Origin: Oscillospiraceae bacterium
GTDB taxonomy: Bacteria > Bacillota > Clostridia > Oscillospirales > CAG-272
Direction: 5' to 3'
Length of the DNA: 64,000 nucleotides
Assembly: GCA_015065385.1 (NCBI GenBank)
Contig: SVQK01000040.1
Location: 41,731 to 105,730, forward strand
Shown here piece after piece: positions 17,000 through 26,439 of the stretch (position 1 is the stretch's first letter; each line of letters begins with the position of its first letter). The translations under genes and the position numbers were made by a program. The notes under the pieces were generated by a model. That model saw only the letters and a program-made list of their open reading frames with translations, made no database searches and was not told the DNA's origin.

Positions 17000-18778
17000 T
17001 CATTCGCCGAGCAGGTTCGGGTAGGCCGGATACTTGGTCCTCCACGTCGGCGTGCGGTCGAAAGTTCCTTCCAGAGGGGCGTAGGGCAGCCGGATCGTCC
17101 ATGTTCCGACGCCCGTGACGATGATGTGCTTCACGTTCGGGCTGTCGATCAGCCATTTGTTCTGCTCGCTGTTCCTCATGGACTCGAAGCCGCCCGCCCA
17201 GACCGGCCAGAGAACATAGGTGGGATCGACGCGGGAGTAAAACGGAACGGTACCGTTGATCCCGTGATGGGCCATCTGGAGAATGTCGCATTTCAGCGCG
17301 TCCCCGAACTCCTCGAGCACGAGATCCGTGGCGTTGAACGCGAAGTCCCCGGTCCAGAGCGTCGTCTGACCGCCGAGGGTCATTTTGTAGAGGATCGAGC
17401 ATTCGTTCATCCCGCCGTTCAGGATGCTCTTCGGGTAGAGGTCGTCGAGCGTATAGAGGACTTCAAACGACGCGTTGCGCACCTGAAACCTGTTTCCGGT
17501 GTGGACCTTCAGCACGGGAACGTCCGGATAGAATTCTTCAAGGTTCTTTTTGAACTGTGTGTAACGGTAGTTGGTGTCGTCCAGCATATAGGGGGAGTCC
17601 GACTTTTCCACTTCCTCTTCCTTCGGGAAGTTGAACACCAGCCGCTCCAGCACGATCTGATCGTGGAAATCGAGGGAGAAGCAGTTGAACACGCCGATGT
17701 GATCGCCGTGGAGGTGGGAGAACAGCCATGCCGCGATGACCGGCTTCTCCTGTCCCTCGGGCATCTGGGAGCGCAGGATGTTCATCAGCTTGTTCGAGTC
17801 CACATGATCCGGATCCCCCATGCCGCCGTCGATGATGCAGAAGGATCCGTCGGCCAGCCGGATGATGAAGCCCATTCCCTCCGCGGCGACTACGGTCTCG
17901 CCCTTCATTCCGGTGAGGAGGGTCTCGTATTTTTCCTCGTACGGATCGGTGAGCGGACAGAGGTCGCCGCGTTTTTCGTACACGACGCGGGTGAGTTCCA
18001 TCCCCGGCACATGGGAGATATTGACGGTAGTCTCGTCGTTCACATAGGTAGCGTAGAGATTGCCGTCGATCGTGTTGTCGTCGTACAGGGTAAATCCGGC
18101 GTCTTCGAGCATCGTCCGGTAGGCGGCGAATTCCTCGGCGTTGGTCTTCTCGACCCGGACGACGACGGTGCTGCCCGAGCTTTCATAAGTGCCTTTCAGG
18201 GTTCCGAACGGGAAGTCCGGCACTTCTCCCGCCGCAAGGGCCGCCGTTCCGGACAGGGGCAGATGGTTGAGTGTCACGCTGTTTTCCTCCATAGTCAAGA
18301 CTTGATCGGTGAAAAACGCCTCCGCCGCGGCGCGCAGGGCAGCCGGACTCTTGGCGAGGATCACGACCTTGTTCCCCTCCTCCTCGATTTTCCAGTCCCG
18401 GTATCCGAGGGAAGAGACCGTTTCCGGATCCGTGCGATTGGTCACGCCGAGCAGGATCTCTTTTGTTTCCATATCGGGCGCGGTTCCCGGTTTTTCCCAG
18501 TCCGTGCCGAACGCGAGGGAAATGCCCGTCTTCTCCTCAAAGGTGCGCCGGAATTCGACGGCAATGTCCACCGACTGGTTGTCGGCATTCTCCGCGCGGA
18601 TGAGGCTGAAATAAGCCTTGCCGTTTTCCGCGAGTATGACCGGCTGAGCGTCCGGCTCCGGCGTCTCGGCGCTCACCGGGATTTCCTCGCCGAACGGTTC
18701 CTGCTCAGCGGGGGACGCGCCTTTGCAGCCCGCGAGCAGAAGACAGGCGGCGAGAAGCATGATGCAGGTTTTCCTCAT
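17000..18778 (-). CDS. Metallo-beta-lactamase-fold lipoprotein
   Basis: A 592-residue lipoprotein (lipobox LLAGC). After an N-terminal ~250-residue beta-rich region with no clear match, residues ~280-560 form a metallo-beta-lactamase fold: GMGFIIRLADGS, metal motif FSHLHGDHIG, then TLWTGDFAFN and MAHHGINGT. This motif set is like ComEC-type and other exported hydrolases. The metal ligands look intact, so it is probably an extracellular hydrolase; the substrate is unknown. It follows solute-binding lipoprotein 5 by 9 bp, so the two are translated from one message. A terminator follows. Confidence 0.8.
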   Translation of the reverse strand: MRKTCIMLLAACLLLAGCKGASPAEQEPFGEEIPVSAETPEPDAQPVILAENGKAYFSLIRAENADNQSVDIAVEFRRTFEEKTGISLAFGTDWEKPGTAPDMETKEILLGVTNRTDPETVSSLGYRDWKIEEEGNKVVILAKSPAALRAAAEAFFTDQVLTMEENSVTLNHLPLSGTAALAAGEVPDFPFGTLKGTYESSGSTVVVRVEKTNAEEFAAYRTMLEDAGFTLYDDNTIDGNLYATYVNDETTVNISHVPGMELTRVVYEKRGDLCPLTDPYEEKYETLLTGMKGETVVAAEGMGFIIRLADGSFCIIDGGMGDPDHVDSNKLMNILRSQMPEGQEKPVIAAWLFSHLHGDHIGVFNCFSLDFHDQIVLERLVFNFPKEEEVEKSDSPYMLDDTNYRYTQFKKNLEEFYPDVPVLKVHTGNRFQVRNASFEVLYTLDDLYPKSILNGGMNECSILYKMTLGGQTTLWTGDFAFNATDLVLEEFGDALKCDILQMAHHGINGTVPFYSRVDPTYVLWPVWAGGFESMRNSEQNKWLIDSPNVKHIIVTGVGTWTIRLPYAPLEGTFDRTPTWRTKYPAYPNLLGE

Positions 18779-18787
18779 GGCGCCGCG

Positions 18788-20305
18788 TCAGTCTCCGAAG
18801 TCAAGGTTCTTCGCCATTTTCTCCATGCCCTTCTTCCACACGCGCTCAAAGCCCTTGAGCTTGGAGGAATAGTTGCTGTTGTTGTTCCAGATGAAGTCGC
18901 CGATCACGCCGTTCGAGAATCCACCGAACAGATCGTTCGAGAAGATCTTGCCGAGGTCGAAGATAGCGTTGTTTCGGATCATGTCGAAGATCGTCGTCTG
19001 CCGCGCGCTGTCGTCGTAGTTGTATTTCGCCTTGTATGCCTGTTCGAACACGACCGGAGTCACCTGACGGTACCCTTCGGACGCGAGGCATTCGAACACC
19101 GCCGACGCCCGCTCGGTTGACTGGATCACAAGCGGGATGGCAAAAAGGGTCACGGCGTTGGTCACGGACGCGTGATAGTCCTGCTCCTCCTCCGATACCT
19201 TCGGCTGAGGAATGAATCCGTAGGTGATTTCCGATTCTCTCAGCCCGCCTTCGGAGACATGGCCGAGCGGATAGATATAGAAAACGCTCCGCCCTTCGTC
19301 AAAGATTGCCGGGACGTCCGTCTGGGGATTCTTATACGCGGCGTCCTCGGAGAACAGGGACAGGTACTTCTCCAAAATGGTCAGCGTCCGTTCGCTGTAC
19401 ACGTCGTCCGCGATCACGGGATTTTCTTCCTCGTCATGCACGATGAAATGCGAGCCGGTTCCGTAGTACAGCGTCTGGATTTGGTCGCTCGCCACCATCA
19501 CGCCGTACTGGTCGTTGGCGTTCCGACTCCCGTCGCCGTCGAGATCCTTGTAGGTCCCCATGATCATCTCGTGCATCTTGTCGATGGTCCACGTTCCCTC
19601 GAGCACGAGATCGTACGGATCCTCCAGCTGGAAATCCGTGATCAGTCCCTGATTGAAGAACACGCCGGACATGCGGGCAAGCGCGTTGTAGGAGAGATCG
19701 CCCGCCGTGAAATAGGTGTAGCCCTTGTGAAGCGTTCCGGCATCCGTAGCCGACGCGTAGTACCAGGTCTTTGAGAGATCGATGTGTTCCGCGTCGTGAA
19801 GATTCATCAGAAGGCCGTCGATCGCGCAGGACGCCACTCTCATGCCGTAGTTGGCGATAATGTCATAGGTTCCGTCACCGGACGTGTTCTGCTTCTGGAC
19901 GGCGGTCTTCATGACGCTCCCGTAAGCGGCGTCCGAACGGGGGTATTCGTCCCATACGAGGGCGACGTTGAGTCTGTCCTCTACCTTCAGATTCCGGTTG
20001 TACACGGCGGAGACGATGATCTCACCGTTGTCCTCCTCCACGAAGAACTCGCCGGGATCCCACGATTCCCAGCAGAAGATCCGGCAGGTCTCCCCCTGAA
20101 AATCCAGATCGGGGAGCTCGTCCGGAACGAACTGGGTTTCCGTCTCTTCTTCTTCGACGGGGGCGATGACTTCGATGTCGGACGCCGTCTTGTCAGCGCC
20201 GACCGTTGTTTCTTCGGCGCTGTTCTTGCTTTCCGAACATCCGCTCACGGAGGCGAGCAGAAGGCTGAGGGACAGAATGGCGGAAATGATCTTTGCGGAT
20301 TTCAT
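18788..20305 (-). CDS. Extracellular solute-binding lipoprotein (paralogue 5 of 6)
   Basis: A 505-residue lipoprotein with signal peptide and lipobox SVSGC. It has the loop DLDGDGSRNAND, a divergent KTWYYAS in place of the WWDQ segment, and the C-terminal AYKAKYNYDDSARQ block, so it is the most divergent of the set. GAGGAGGAGAAT precedes the ATG. It is the first gene of a pair with the metallo-beta-lactamase-fold lipoprotein, 9 bp downstream. No promoter was recognised in the 128-bp gap upstream, which holds only a GC-rich inverted repeat that may terminate the next gene. Confidence 0.82.
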   Translation of the reverse strand: MKSAKIISAILSLSLLLASVSGCSESKNSAEETTVGADKTASDIEVIAPVEEEETETQFVPDELPDLDFQGETCRIFCWESWDPGEFFVEEDNGEIIVSAVYNRNLKVEDRLNVALVWDEYPRSDAAYGSVMKTAVQKQNTSGDGTYDIIANYGMRVASCAIDGLLMNLHDAEHIDLSKTWYYASATDAGTLHKGYTYFTAGDLSYNALARMSGVFFNQGLITDFQLEDPYDLVLEGTWTIDKMHEMIMGTYKDLDGDGSRNANDQYGVMVASDQIQTLYYGTGSHFIVHDEEENPVIADDVYSERTLTILEKYLSLFSEDAAYKNPQTDVPAIFDEGRSVFYIYPLGHVSEGGLRESEITYGFIPQPKVSEEEQDYHASVTNAVTLFAIPLVIQSTERASAVFECLASEGYRQVTPVVFEQAYKAKYNYDDSARQTTIFDMIRNNAIFDLGKIFSNDLFGGFSNGVIGDFIWNNNSNYSSKLKGFERVWKKGMEKMAKNLDFGD

Positions 20306-20433
20306 ATTCTCCTCCTCACAGATAGTCGTAGCTGCGGCAGACGGAAGAGCCCGCCCAAACCCGCGCGCAGCCGGACTTGAACGGGCTTCTCCTGTCAGAA
20401 ATCAACGATAGGTTTATTCCGGCTTTCGTTCAC

Positions 20434-22710
20434 TCAGCCGCGCTTTTTGGAGAACGCGAAACCGGCCATGGAAATCACGGAGACGATTGCCGCGGCCACA
20501 CCGAAGTCGAACGTATTCGGAGCCTCCGCCTTCTGATCCAGTTTTTCGTCGGCTGCGGGAGCCTCGGCCTTTTCACCGGTCAGGACCAGCTCGGAGATCT
20601 GGAAGCAGCCGGAGGAAGCGCCTTCCGCGTCGAACTTCACGAACTTGATGGGATCGGAGGAAGCCTCGCCCGCGAAGTACCGGAAGTTGGCCTCGGCGAA
20701 GAAGGATTCGTCTCCGGAAGCGATCACGGTCCAGTTCTCGCCGTCAGCGGAACCGGAAACGGTCCACGCGGAGGGCAGGCGGCCGTTGTATTCGGCGTTG
20801 TCGTTCGCGGTGGCCATCACGATGCCGTCCACGGTGTACCAGCCGTCCAACTCAGCGGTGGAGCTGATCGGGAACTCGCCGGTGCAGAACTTTGTGGAAG
20901 TCTGGCCGTCCCAAAGGTTTTCGGGGCCTTCGCCGCCGTTGCCGTTCGTGCCTTCCACGAAGGTGTAGCCGGCGATCGCGGTCTTGCCGATGGAGGCGAC
21001 AGCCTCGTCAGCGGTACCAAAGCCGGGCTCCGCCGCGGGCTCGTCGGAGATTCCCGTGACAGAGGCCACGACGTTCCGGTATTCGCGGATCACTTCGGCG
21101 TCCGAGAGAGCGGTCTGATAGAGCTTCGCGCCGACCACGCGGAATTCGCAGCCCGCGCCGAGAGATTCGGAAGTGTAGGCGGGGTTCAGGCCGATGCCGA
21201 GAACGTCGGCAAGCCCGCTGCCGAGCTTGAATCCGCCTTCGCCGTAGAGGCCGTAGGAGACCAGCTCGCCGTTCATGTAGACGTTCAGCGTGTTCGCTTC
21301 CTTGTCATAGGTGCCGACCAGATGGAGCAGCTTGCCCGCCTCGTAGAAGCCGGGGCCCTTGTCCGCGCTGCTCGGAGCCGCTCCCGCGTAAGCGCCCCAC
21401 GAATATTCCGCGCCGGTGCTGTCCGCGGTGCCGATCTGGAACTGGAGCTGCTTGAGGGTTTCGGTGCCGTTACGGTAATAAAGCGCGGATCCGCCGCCGT
21501 TGCAGCAGGTGAGGATGCCGGAGGTTCCGGAGGTCAGTCCTTCCAGCTCGATGGCGATTTCATAGGTGCATCCGCCGTTGAGCCATCCGCCGAGCCCCGC
21601 CTCGTCCGTAAACGGAAGGGCGATCAGCATGCCTTCCTGATCCTCGTTGCCGATGAACGCCGTCACGGGATACGCGGTTCCGTCCACGGTCACGGTCGTT
21701 TCGGCGATCTCGCCGGCCTGAACGCTGACTTCAAGGTTGCCCTGCACGTCGTACGGCGCGCCGTCCTTGTAGCCGAGCTCGAACCACGGAGCGGGAACGG
21801 TGTCCGCCGGATCCGTGACGCCTCTCGTGCGGTAAACATATTCCGTCGGTCCGATTTCCGCGGGCGCGTCTACCACGGTGACATCGGGAGTCACGCCGGT
21901 GATGGAGGAGATCACGGCCTGATACTCTTCCGCGACTTCGGCGGAGGTGAGAGCGACCTTATAGAGCCGCGCTCCGACTACGCGGAATTCCGCGCCGAGA
22001 GCCAGGGATTCGGACGGATACGCCGGGTTGAGGCCGATGCCCAGAACGTCTTCGAATCCGTTTCCGAGGTTGAAATCGCCATCCCCGTAGTAACCGGAAG
22101 ATCCGAGCTCACCGTTCAGGTAAACATTCAGCATCTTGGTTTCGGGGACATACGTTCCCACACAGTGCAGGACCTTGCCCGTCTCGAAATAAACGGGACC
22201 GTCCGCAGCACCGGACGCACCGGCTCCCGCGTAGAAACCCCAGTGGTTGGTCGCCGCGCTGTTGTCGGTCGTGCCGATCTGGAACTGGAGCTGCTTCTTC
22301 TCGCCGCCGTTGCGGTAGTACAGCGAGGAGCCGCCTCCGTTGCAGCAGGTGAACAGGCCCGAGGTCCCTTCGGTCAGGCCCTGAAGCTGGATGGTGATCT
22401 CGTAGGTGCATCCGCCGAGAAGCCATTCGCCCAGTTCTTCGCCGTCAGAGAACGGAAGCTCCACGAGGATGCCTTCCTGATCTTCGTCTCCGACAAACGC
22501 AGTGACCGGATAATCCTTCCCGTCGTAGTTGACGGTGGTTTCGGCGATCTCGCCCGCCTGAATCTCGGCGGTCAGGTTGTTCTGGACGTCGTAGGTTTCT
22601 CCGTCCTTAAATCCGAGCTCAAACCACGGAGTCGGGACTGCCGCGGACACTGACAGCGCAAGAGCTGCCGAGACCGCGAGGAAGGACAGAAGCGCAAACA
22701 CTTTTTTCAT
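20434..22710 (-). CDS. Cell-surface protein: two LamG repeats, discoidin-like domain, C-terminal sorting-like tail
   Basis: A 758-residue exported protein with signal peptide (residues 1-24). Two homologous LamG/concanavalin A-like domains follow, at about 25-240 and 275-500, each with PWFELG(F/Y)KDG, CTYEI, FTCCNGGGSSLYYRNG-type and MLNVYLNGEL segments. Residues ~535-710 look like an F5/8 type C (discoidin) carbohydrate-binding domain (NGRLPSAWTVSGSADGENW). The tail APNTFDFGV, a hydrophobic stretch and final KKRG resemble a sortase signal with NTFDF in place of LPxTG. It is probably an adhesin or glycan-binding surface protein. No catalytic domain is visible. AAAGGAGAA precedes the start. 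Confidence 0.82.
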   Translation of the reverse strand: MKKVFALLSFLAVSAALALSVSAAVPTPWFELGFKDGETYDVQNNLTAEIQAGEIAETTVNYDGKDYPVTAFVGDEDQEGILVELPFSDGEELGEWLLGGCTYEITIQLQGLTEGTSGLFTCCNGGGSSLYYRNGGEKKQLQFQIGTTDNSAATNHWGFYAGAGASGAADGPVYFETGKVLHCVGTYVPETKMLNVYLNGELGSSGYYGDGDFNLGNGFEDVLGIGLNPAYPSESLALGAEFRVVGARLYKVALTSAEVAEEYQAVISSITGVTPDVTVVDAPAEIGPTEYVYRTRGVTDPADTVPAPWFELGYKDGAPYDVQGNLEVSVQAGEIAETTVTVDGTAYPVTAFIGNEDQEGMLIALPFTDEAGLGGWLNGGCTYEIAIELEGLTSGTSGILTCCNGGGSALYYRNGTETLKQLQFQIGTADSTGAEYSWGAYAGAAPSSADKGPGFYEAGKLLHLVGTYDKEANTLNVYMNGELVSYGLYGEGGFKLGSGLADVLGIGLNPAYTSESLGAGCEFRVVGAKLYQTALSDAEVIREYRNVVASVTGISDEPAAEPGFGTADEAVASIGKTAIAGYTFVEGTNGNGGEGPENLWDGQTSTKFCTGEFPISSTAELDGWYTVDGIVMATANDNAEYNGRLPSAWTVSGSADGENWTVIASGDESFFAEANFRYFAGEASSDPIKFVKFDAEGASSGCFQISELVLTGEKAEAPAADEKLDQKAEAPNTFDFGVAAAIVSVISMAGFAFSKKRG

Positions 22711-22776
22711 GCTGAATTCTCCTTTCCGGTAGTTGCATTCTTCGCCTTGGATAAAAATACATCCGTGTTCTTCTTA

Positions 22777-22805
22777 ATTATAGTAAAAGCGCCCCGGATT
22801 GTCAA
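22777..22805 (-). promoter_or_regulatory. Consensus sigma-A promoter for the LamG surface protein
   Basis: Minus strand TTGACA (22800-22805), 17-bp spacer starting ATCCGGGGC, TATAAT (22777-22782). It lies in the 332-bp divergent gap 22711-23042. Confidence 0.82.
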
Positions 22806-22967
22806 GAGAATCCGGCAAGAAAATGCAAAAAGGGATCTGTATCCGGAAGCCGTTTCCCGGTTTCGGACGGAGCGGACGAATTTCTGAAAATCCGTGAAAA
22901 ATACGCGGAGAGCGGAATGGCGACGGCTTTTTCTCCTGTCTTCCCGCGTTCGGTCTCTTCCAGACTG

Positions 22968-22996
22968 TTGCAATCGATCCGTGTTTCTGATATAAT
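22968..22996 (+). promoter_or_regulatory. Sigma-A promoter for the GH5-cellulose synthase gene
   Basis: TTGCAA (22968-22973), 17-bp spacer, TATAAT (22991-22996), 46 bp before the ATG at 23043. Confidence 0.75.
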
Positions 22997-23042
22997 GAAC
23001 CTGTCCCCGATCGAGGAAAAAATGCTGCGGAGGTGCTGAGGC

Positions 23043-26000
23043 ATGCGTATGTTCCGTGACAACAGAGTCAGACACACGGGAGTGAGAATGGCAGCCGGTT
23101 TATGCCTGTTTCTGATCCTGCTCTGCTGCCTCCCGGTTCCCGTAAGGTCAGAGGCTTCTGCCGCGGATGGAGCGGTCGAGACGGCCCGTCCGTCCGTAAA
23201 CGGCGCGCTCCATGTGGAGGGGACGTCTCTTGCGGACGAGTCCGGGAACGCGGTTCAGCTCCGCGGCGTGAGCACCCATGGTCTGACGTGGTTTCCCCGT
23301 TTTCTCGATCCCTCCCTCATCCGTCAGATCTCCGAAGACTGGAAGTGCAGCATGCTCCGGCTCGCCATGTACTCGGAGCTGTACTGCGGCGAAGAGCGTG
23401 AGGAAAGCTACCGCCTGATGAAAGCCGGGATCGACGCAGCCATCGGCGCAGACATGTACGTCCTTGTGGACTGGCATATTCTGAACGACAGCGACCCGAA
23501 TGAGCACGCGGAAGAAGCGATCGATTTCTTCGAGCGGATCTCTTCGGAATATGCGTCCGTCCCCAACCTTCTCTATGAAATCTGCAACGAGCCGAACGGA
23601 TCGACGGACTGGGGCGACGTTCTCGCCTATTCGGAACAGGTGATCCCAGTCATCCGGAAAAACAGTCCCGACGCCGTGGTCGTGGTCGGAACACCGGAAT
23701 ACGACCGGAATCTTGGCGGTCCCGCGCTCCGTCCCGTTCCCTTCGACAATGTGATGGTCGTCCTCCACTTTTACGCCGCGACCCACGGGGAAGGACTCCG
23801 GGGAGAGCTTCGCGCCGCGGTGGAGGCAGGAGTCCCCGTATTCATCAGCGAGTGCGGCCTCTGCGAAGCAAGCGGAGACGGAAGGACGGATTTTGCCTCC
23901 GCCGCGGAATGGTTCTCCTATCTTGCGGAGCACAAAATCAGCTACGCGGTCTGGAGCATGTCCGACAAGGATGAAACCAGCGCGTTCTTCAAGCCCGGAT
24001 TCGATCCCTCGGGCAAAATCGAGGACAGCGACCTCACCGTCTCCGGCCTTTGGGTGCGGGAGCTTATCCGCGGGGCCGATCCGAAGGCGATCCCGTATCC
24101 CGCCGCATCCCTTGAGAAAAGCGTGTGGGCGGGGATCCGGTCGTGGATTTCGGGCTCCCTCGGCGAGCTGGGCTACAAGGCCGTATCGTCCTGGGTGACA
24201 CTCGCGGGAATCGCGGGCGGACTGCTCCTCCTCGGCGCGCTGGCCGTCCTTCTCTATCAAGCCTTCCGGAAAAAACAAAGGCGTACTTACGACGACATCG
24301 TCGGATCCCCATCCGGGACGAAGCGGGATCTGCCCGCGAGACTGTGCCTCGTGCTGAGCGTCTTCCTCACCCTGCTCTATCTGGGGTGGCGGATCGTCTG
24401 GTCCGTGCCGGTCGAATCCGGAGTTTTCGCGGTGGTCTGCAATCTTCTGCTTCTGGCCGTGGAGATCTTCGGTTTTGCGGAATCCCTTGTGCTCTACCGC
24501 AATCTGTTCGGAACGCGCCCCCATCCGCTCCCGGAGATCCCGGAGGACGCCTGGCCCGAGGTGGACGTCTTCATCGCCACCTACAACGAATCGACGGAAC
24601 TCTTGCGGAAAACAGTCAACGGATGCCTGCACATGAAGTATCCCCAACCGGGCAAAGTACATATCTGGATCTGCGACGACAACCGCAGACCGGCGATGCG
24701 CGCGCTGGCGGAGGAGATGGGCGTCGGCTATTTCGACCGTCCGGACAACGAAGGGGCGAAGGCAGGGAATCTCAACCACGCCATGGGGCTGACCTCTGCG
24801 CCGTATATCGTCACCTTTGACGCGGATATGATCCCGAAAAGCGACTTTCTTTTGAAAACGATCCCGTATTTCGTGGATGCGGAATTGAGGGAGGCGCAGA
24901 GACCGGCGGAGGAACGCCTTTCGCTCGGACTGCTCCAGACCCCGCAGAGCTTCTATGATCCCGACGTATTCCAGTATGCGCTCTATTCGGAAAAACGAGC
25001 CCCGAACGAGCAGGATTTCTTCTACCGCACGATCGAACCGGCGAAAACCGCGACCAACAGCGTGATTTACGGCGGCTCCAATACGGTTCTGTCCCGGCGG
25101 GCGCTGGAGGATATCGGCGGGTTCTTTACGGGATCCATTACGGAGGATTTTGCGACGGGAATCCTGATCGAGTCCGCGGGCTACGTCAGTCTGGCGATCA
25201 CCGAACCGCTCGCCAGCGGGCAGACGCCGCACACCTTCCGCGAGCACATCGCTCAGCGCACCCGCTGGGGCCGCGGCGTGATCGTAACGGCCCGCAAGCT
25301 GAAGCTCTGGCGGAGGAGGAATCTGACAGCCGCGCAGAAAATCAACTACTGGAGCTCCGTGGTCTATTGGTATTCGCCCCTCAAAAACCTGATCTACATG
25401 CTTTCCCCGCTTCTGTACGCGGTGTTCGCGGTTCCCGTACTCCGGTGCAGCTGGCTGGATCTGGCCGTCTTCTGGCTCCCCATGTTCGTCCTTCAGGATC
25501 TCTGCCTGCGGATGAACAGCGGAAACGCCATTTCGACCAAATGGAGCGGGATTTATGAAACCAGCGTCATGCCCCACCTCTTGATCCCGATCGTCAAGGA
25601 GTCCCTCGGCCTCACGCTGTCCAAGTTCAGGGTGACGGACAAATCGGGACGGGGAGGAAAGAGAACGCGCGACCTCGGCGGGATGATCCCCTTCCTGATT
25701 CTGGCCCTTCTCTCCGTCGCTGGAATCGTCCGGATCCTGTTGATCTTTGACGCTTCGCAGACGTTCAGCTTTCTGATCCTGCTGTTCTGGGTCATCCGCA
25801 ACCTGTACTTCCTTGTCATGGCTCTGTTTTTGGTGGACGGGCGAGACGGGGACGAGGAGGCGGTGAGGGTCACGGACGCGGAACCCGTAACGCTTCTGTC
25901 GGGAGGAGTGGTCTACGAGGGCATCACGACGCTCTTGACGGAGCACAATCTGACCGTATTTCTCGACGAAGGGGAGCCGCTCGGCATCGGCGCGGACTGC

Positions 26001-26252
26001 GAGCTCACGATCCCGCGGGAAGGCGGCGAGATTCGCCTGAAAGGGATTGTGACCGGGATCCGCAAAACCCGGCACGGCCAAGCCCGGACGCACACCGTCG
26101 AGATTCTGGATTTCGGCGGGGATCGGTACGAATACCTGGAACTCCTCTACGACCGGATCCCGACCCTTCCGCAGTCCCTGCGCCGCGATTTCGGCGTTTT
26201 GTCCCACCTCTGGCAGAACATCGCCCACCGGGTTGCGAGAACGCGGAAGTGA
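23043..26252 (+). CDS. GH5 endoglucanase - cellulose synthase (GT2, BcsA-type) - PilZ-like fusion
   Basis: A 1069-residue membrane protein. A signal/anchor (residues ~14-34) leads to a GH5 domain (~55-340) with acid/base Glu183 in NEP and nucleophile Glu270 in FISE. Transmembrane helices follow at ~383-407 and in 430-485. The GT2 cellulose synthase core (~505-760) has TYNES, DD545-546, DAD593-595, TED700-702 and QRTRW738-742, followed by more helices. The C-terminal ~100 residues (~945-1045) align with a PilZ beta barrel but lack RxxxR and the D/NxSxxG motif, so c-di-GMP binding looks lost. BcsA makes cellulose and the GH5 partner (BcsZ, CcsZ) trims it; here both are one chain, with GH5 outside and GT2 inside. 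The ATG follows GGAGGTG. It stands alone, without bcsB-like genes. Confidence 0.88.
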   Translation: MRMFRDNRVRHTGVRMAAGLCLFLILLCCLPVPVRSEASAADGAVETARPSVNGALHVEGTSLADESGNAVQLRGVSTHGLTWFPRFLDPSLIRQISEDWKCSMLRLAMYSELYCGEEREESYRLMKAGIDAAIGADMYVLVDWHILNDSDPNEHAEEAIDFFERISSEYASVPNLLYEICNEPNGSTDWGDVLAYSEQVIPVIRKNSPDAVVVVGTPEYDRNLGGPALRPVPFDNVMVVLHFYAATHGEGLRGELRAAVEAGVPVFISECGLCEASGDGRTDFASAAEWFSYLAEHKISYAVWSMSDKDETSAFFKPGFDPSGKIEDSDLTVSGLWVRELIRGADPKAIPYPAASLEKSVWAGIRSWISGSLGELGYKAVSSWVTLAGIAGGLLLLGALAVLLYQAFRKKQRRTYDDIVGSPSGTKRDLPARLCLVLSVFLTLLYLGWRIVWSVPVESGVFAVVCNLLLLAVEIFGFAESLVLYRNLFGTRPHPLPEIPEDAWPEVDVFIATYNESTELLRKTVNGCLHMKYPQPGKVHIWICDDNRRPAMRALAEEMGVGYFDRPDNEGAKAGNLNHAMGLTSAPYIVTFDADMIPKSDFLLKTIPYFVDAELREAQRPAEERLSLGLLQTPQSFYDPDVFQYALYSEKRAPNEQDFFYRTIEPAKTATNSVIYGGSNTVLSRRALEDIGGFFTGSITEDFATGILIESAGYVSLAITEPLASGQTPHTFREHIAQRTRWGRGVIVTARKLKLWRRRNLTAAQKINYWSSVVYWYSPLKNLIYMLSPLLYAVFAVPVLRCSWLDLAVFWLPMFVLQDLCLRMNSGNAISTKWSGIYETSVMPHLLIPIVKESLGLTLSKFRVTDKSGRGGKRTRDLGGMIPFLILALLSVAGIVRILLIFDASQTFSFLILLFWVIRNLYFLVMALFLVDGRDGDEEAVRVTDAEPVTLLSGGVVYEGITTLLTEHNLTVFLDEGEPLGIGADCELTIPREGGEIRLKGIVTGIRKTRHGQARTHTVEILDFGGDRYEYLELLYDRIPTLPQSLRRDFGVLSHLWQNIAHRVARTRK

Positions 26253-26285
26253 CAGCCAGGGGCATACTCCCACTAAAGAAAAATC

Positions 26286-26316
26286 GGCGGACAGTCACCG
26301 GGACCGTCCGCCTTTT
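26286..26316. terminator. Bidirectional intrinsic terminator
   Basis: GGCGGAC (26286-26292) pairs with GTCCGCC (26306-26312), followed by TTTTG on the plus strand. An A-run before the stem serves the minus strand. It ends the cellulose synthase transcript. Confidence 0.75.
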
Positions 26317-26439
26317 GTATGTTCATAGCGCTTGGGAGGAAGAATTCCGCTGTACTCAGACTATCCGGCAACGGAACCGTTTCCGAGCGGCATCTCGATC
26401 CGCGGATCCGCGATCATCCCGACCGCGGTTTAGACCGCA

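Noticed and set aside
23148..26273. 1041-codon open frame antisense to the GH5-cellulose synthase gene
   Set aside because: Shadow of a GC-rich gene: no signal or domain pattern, and the plus strand encodes a full set of known motifs.
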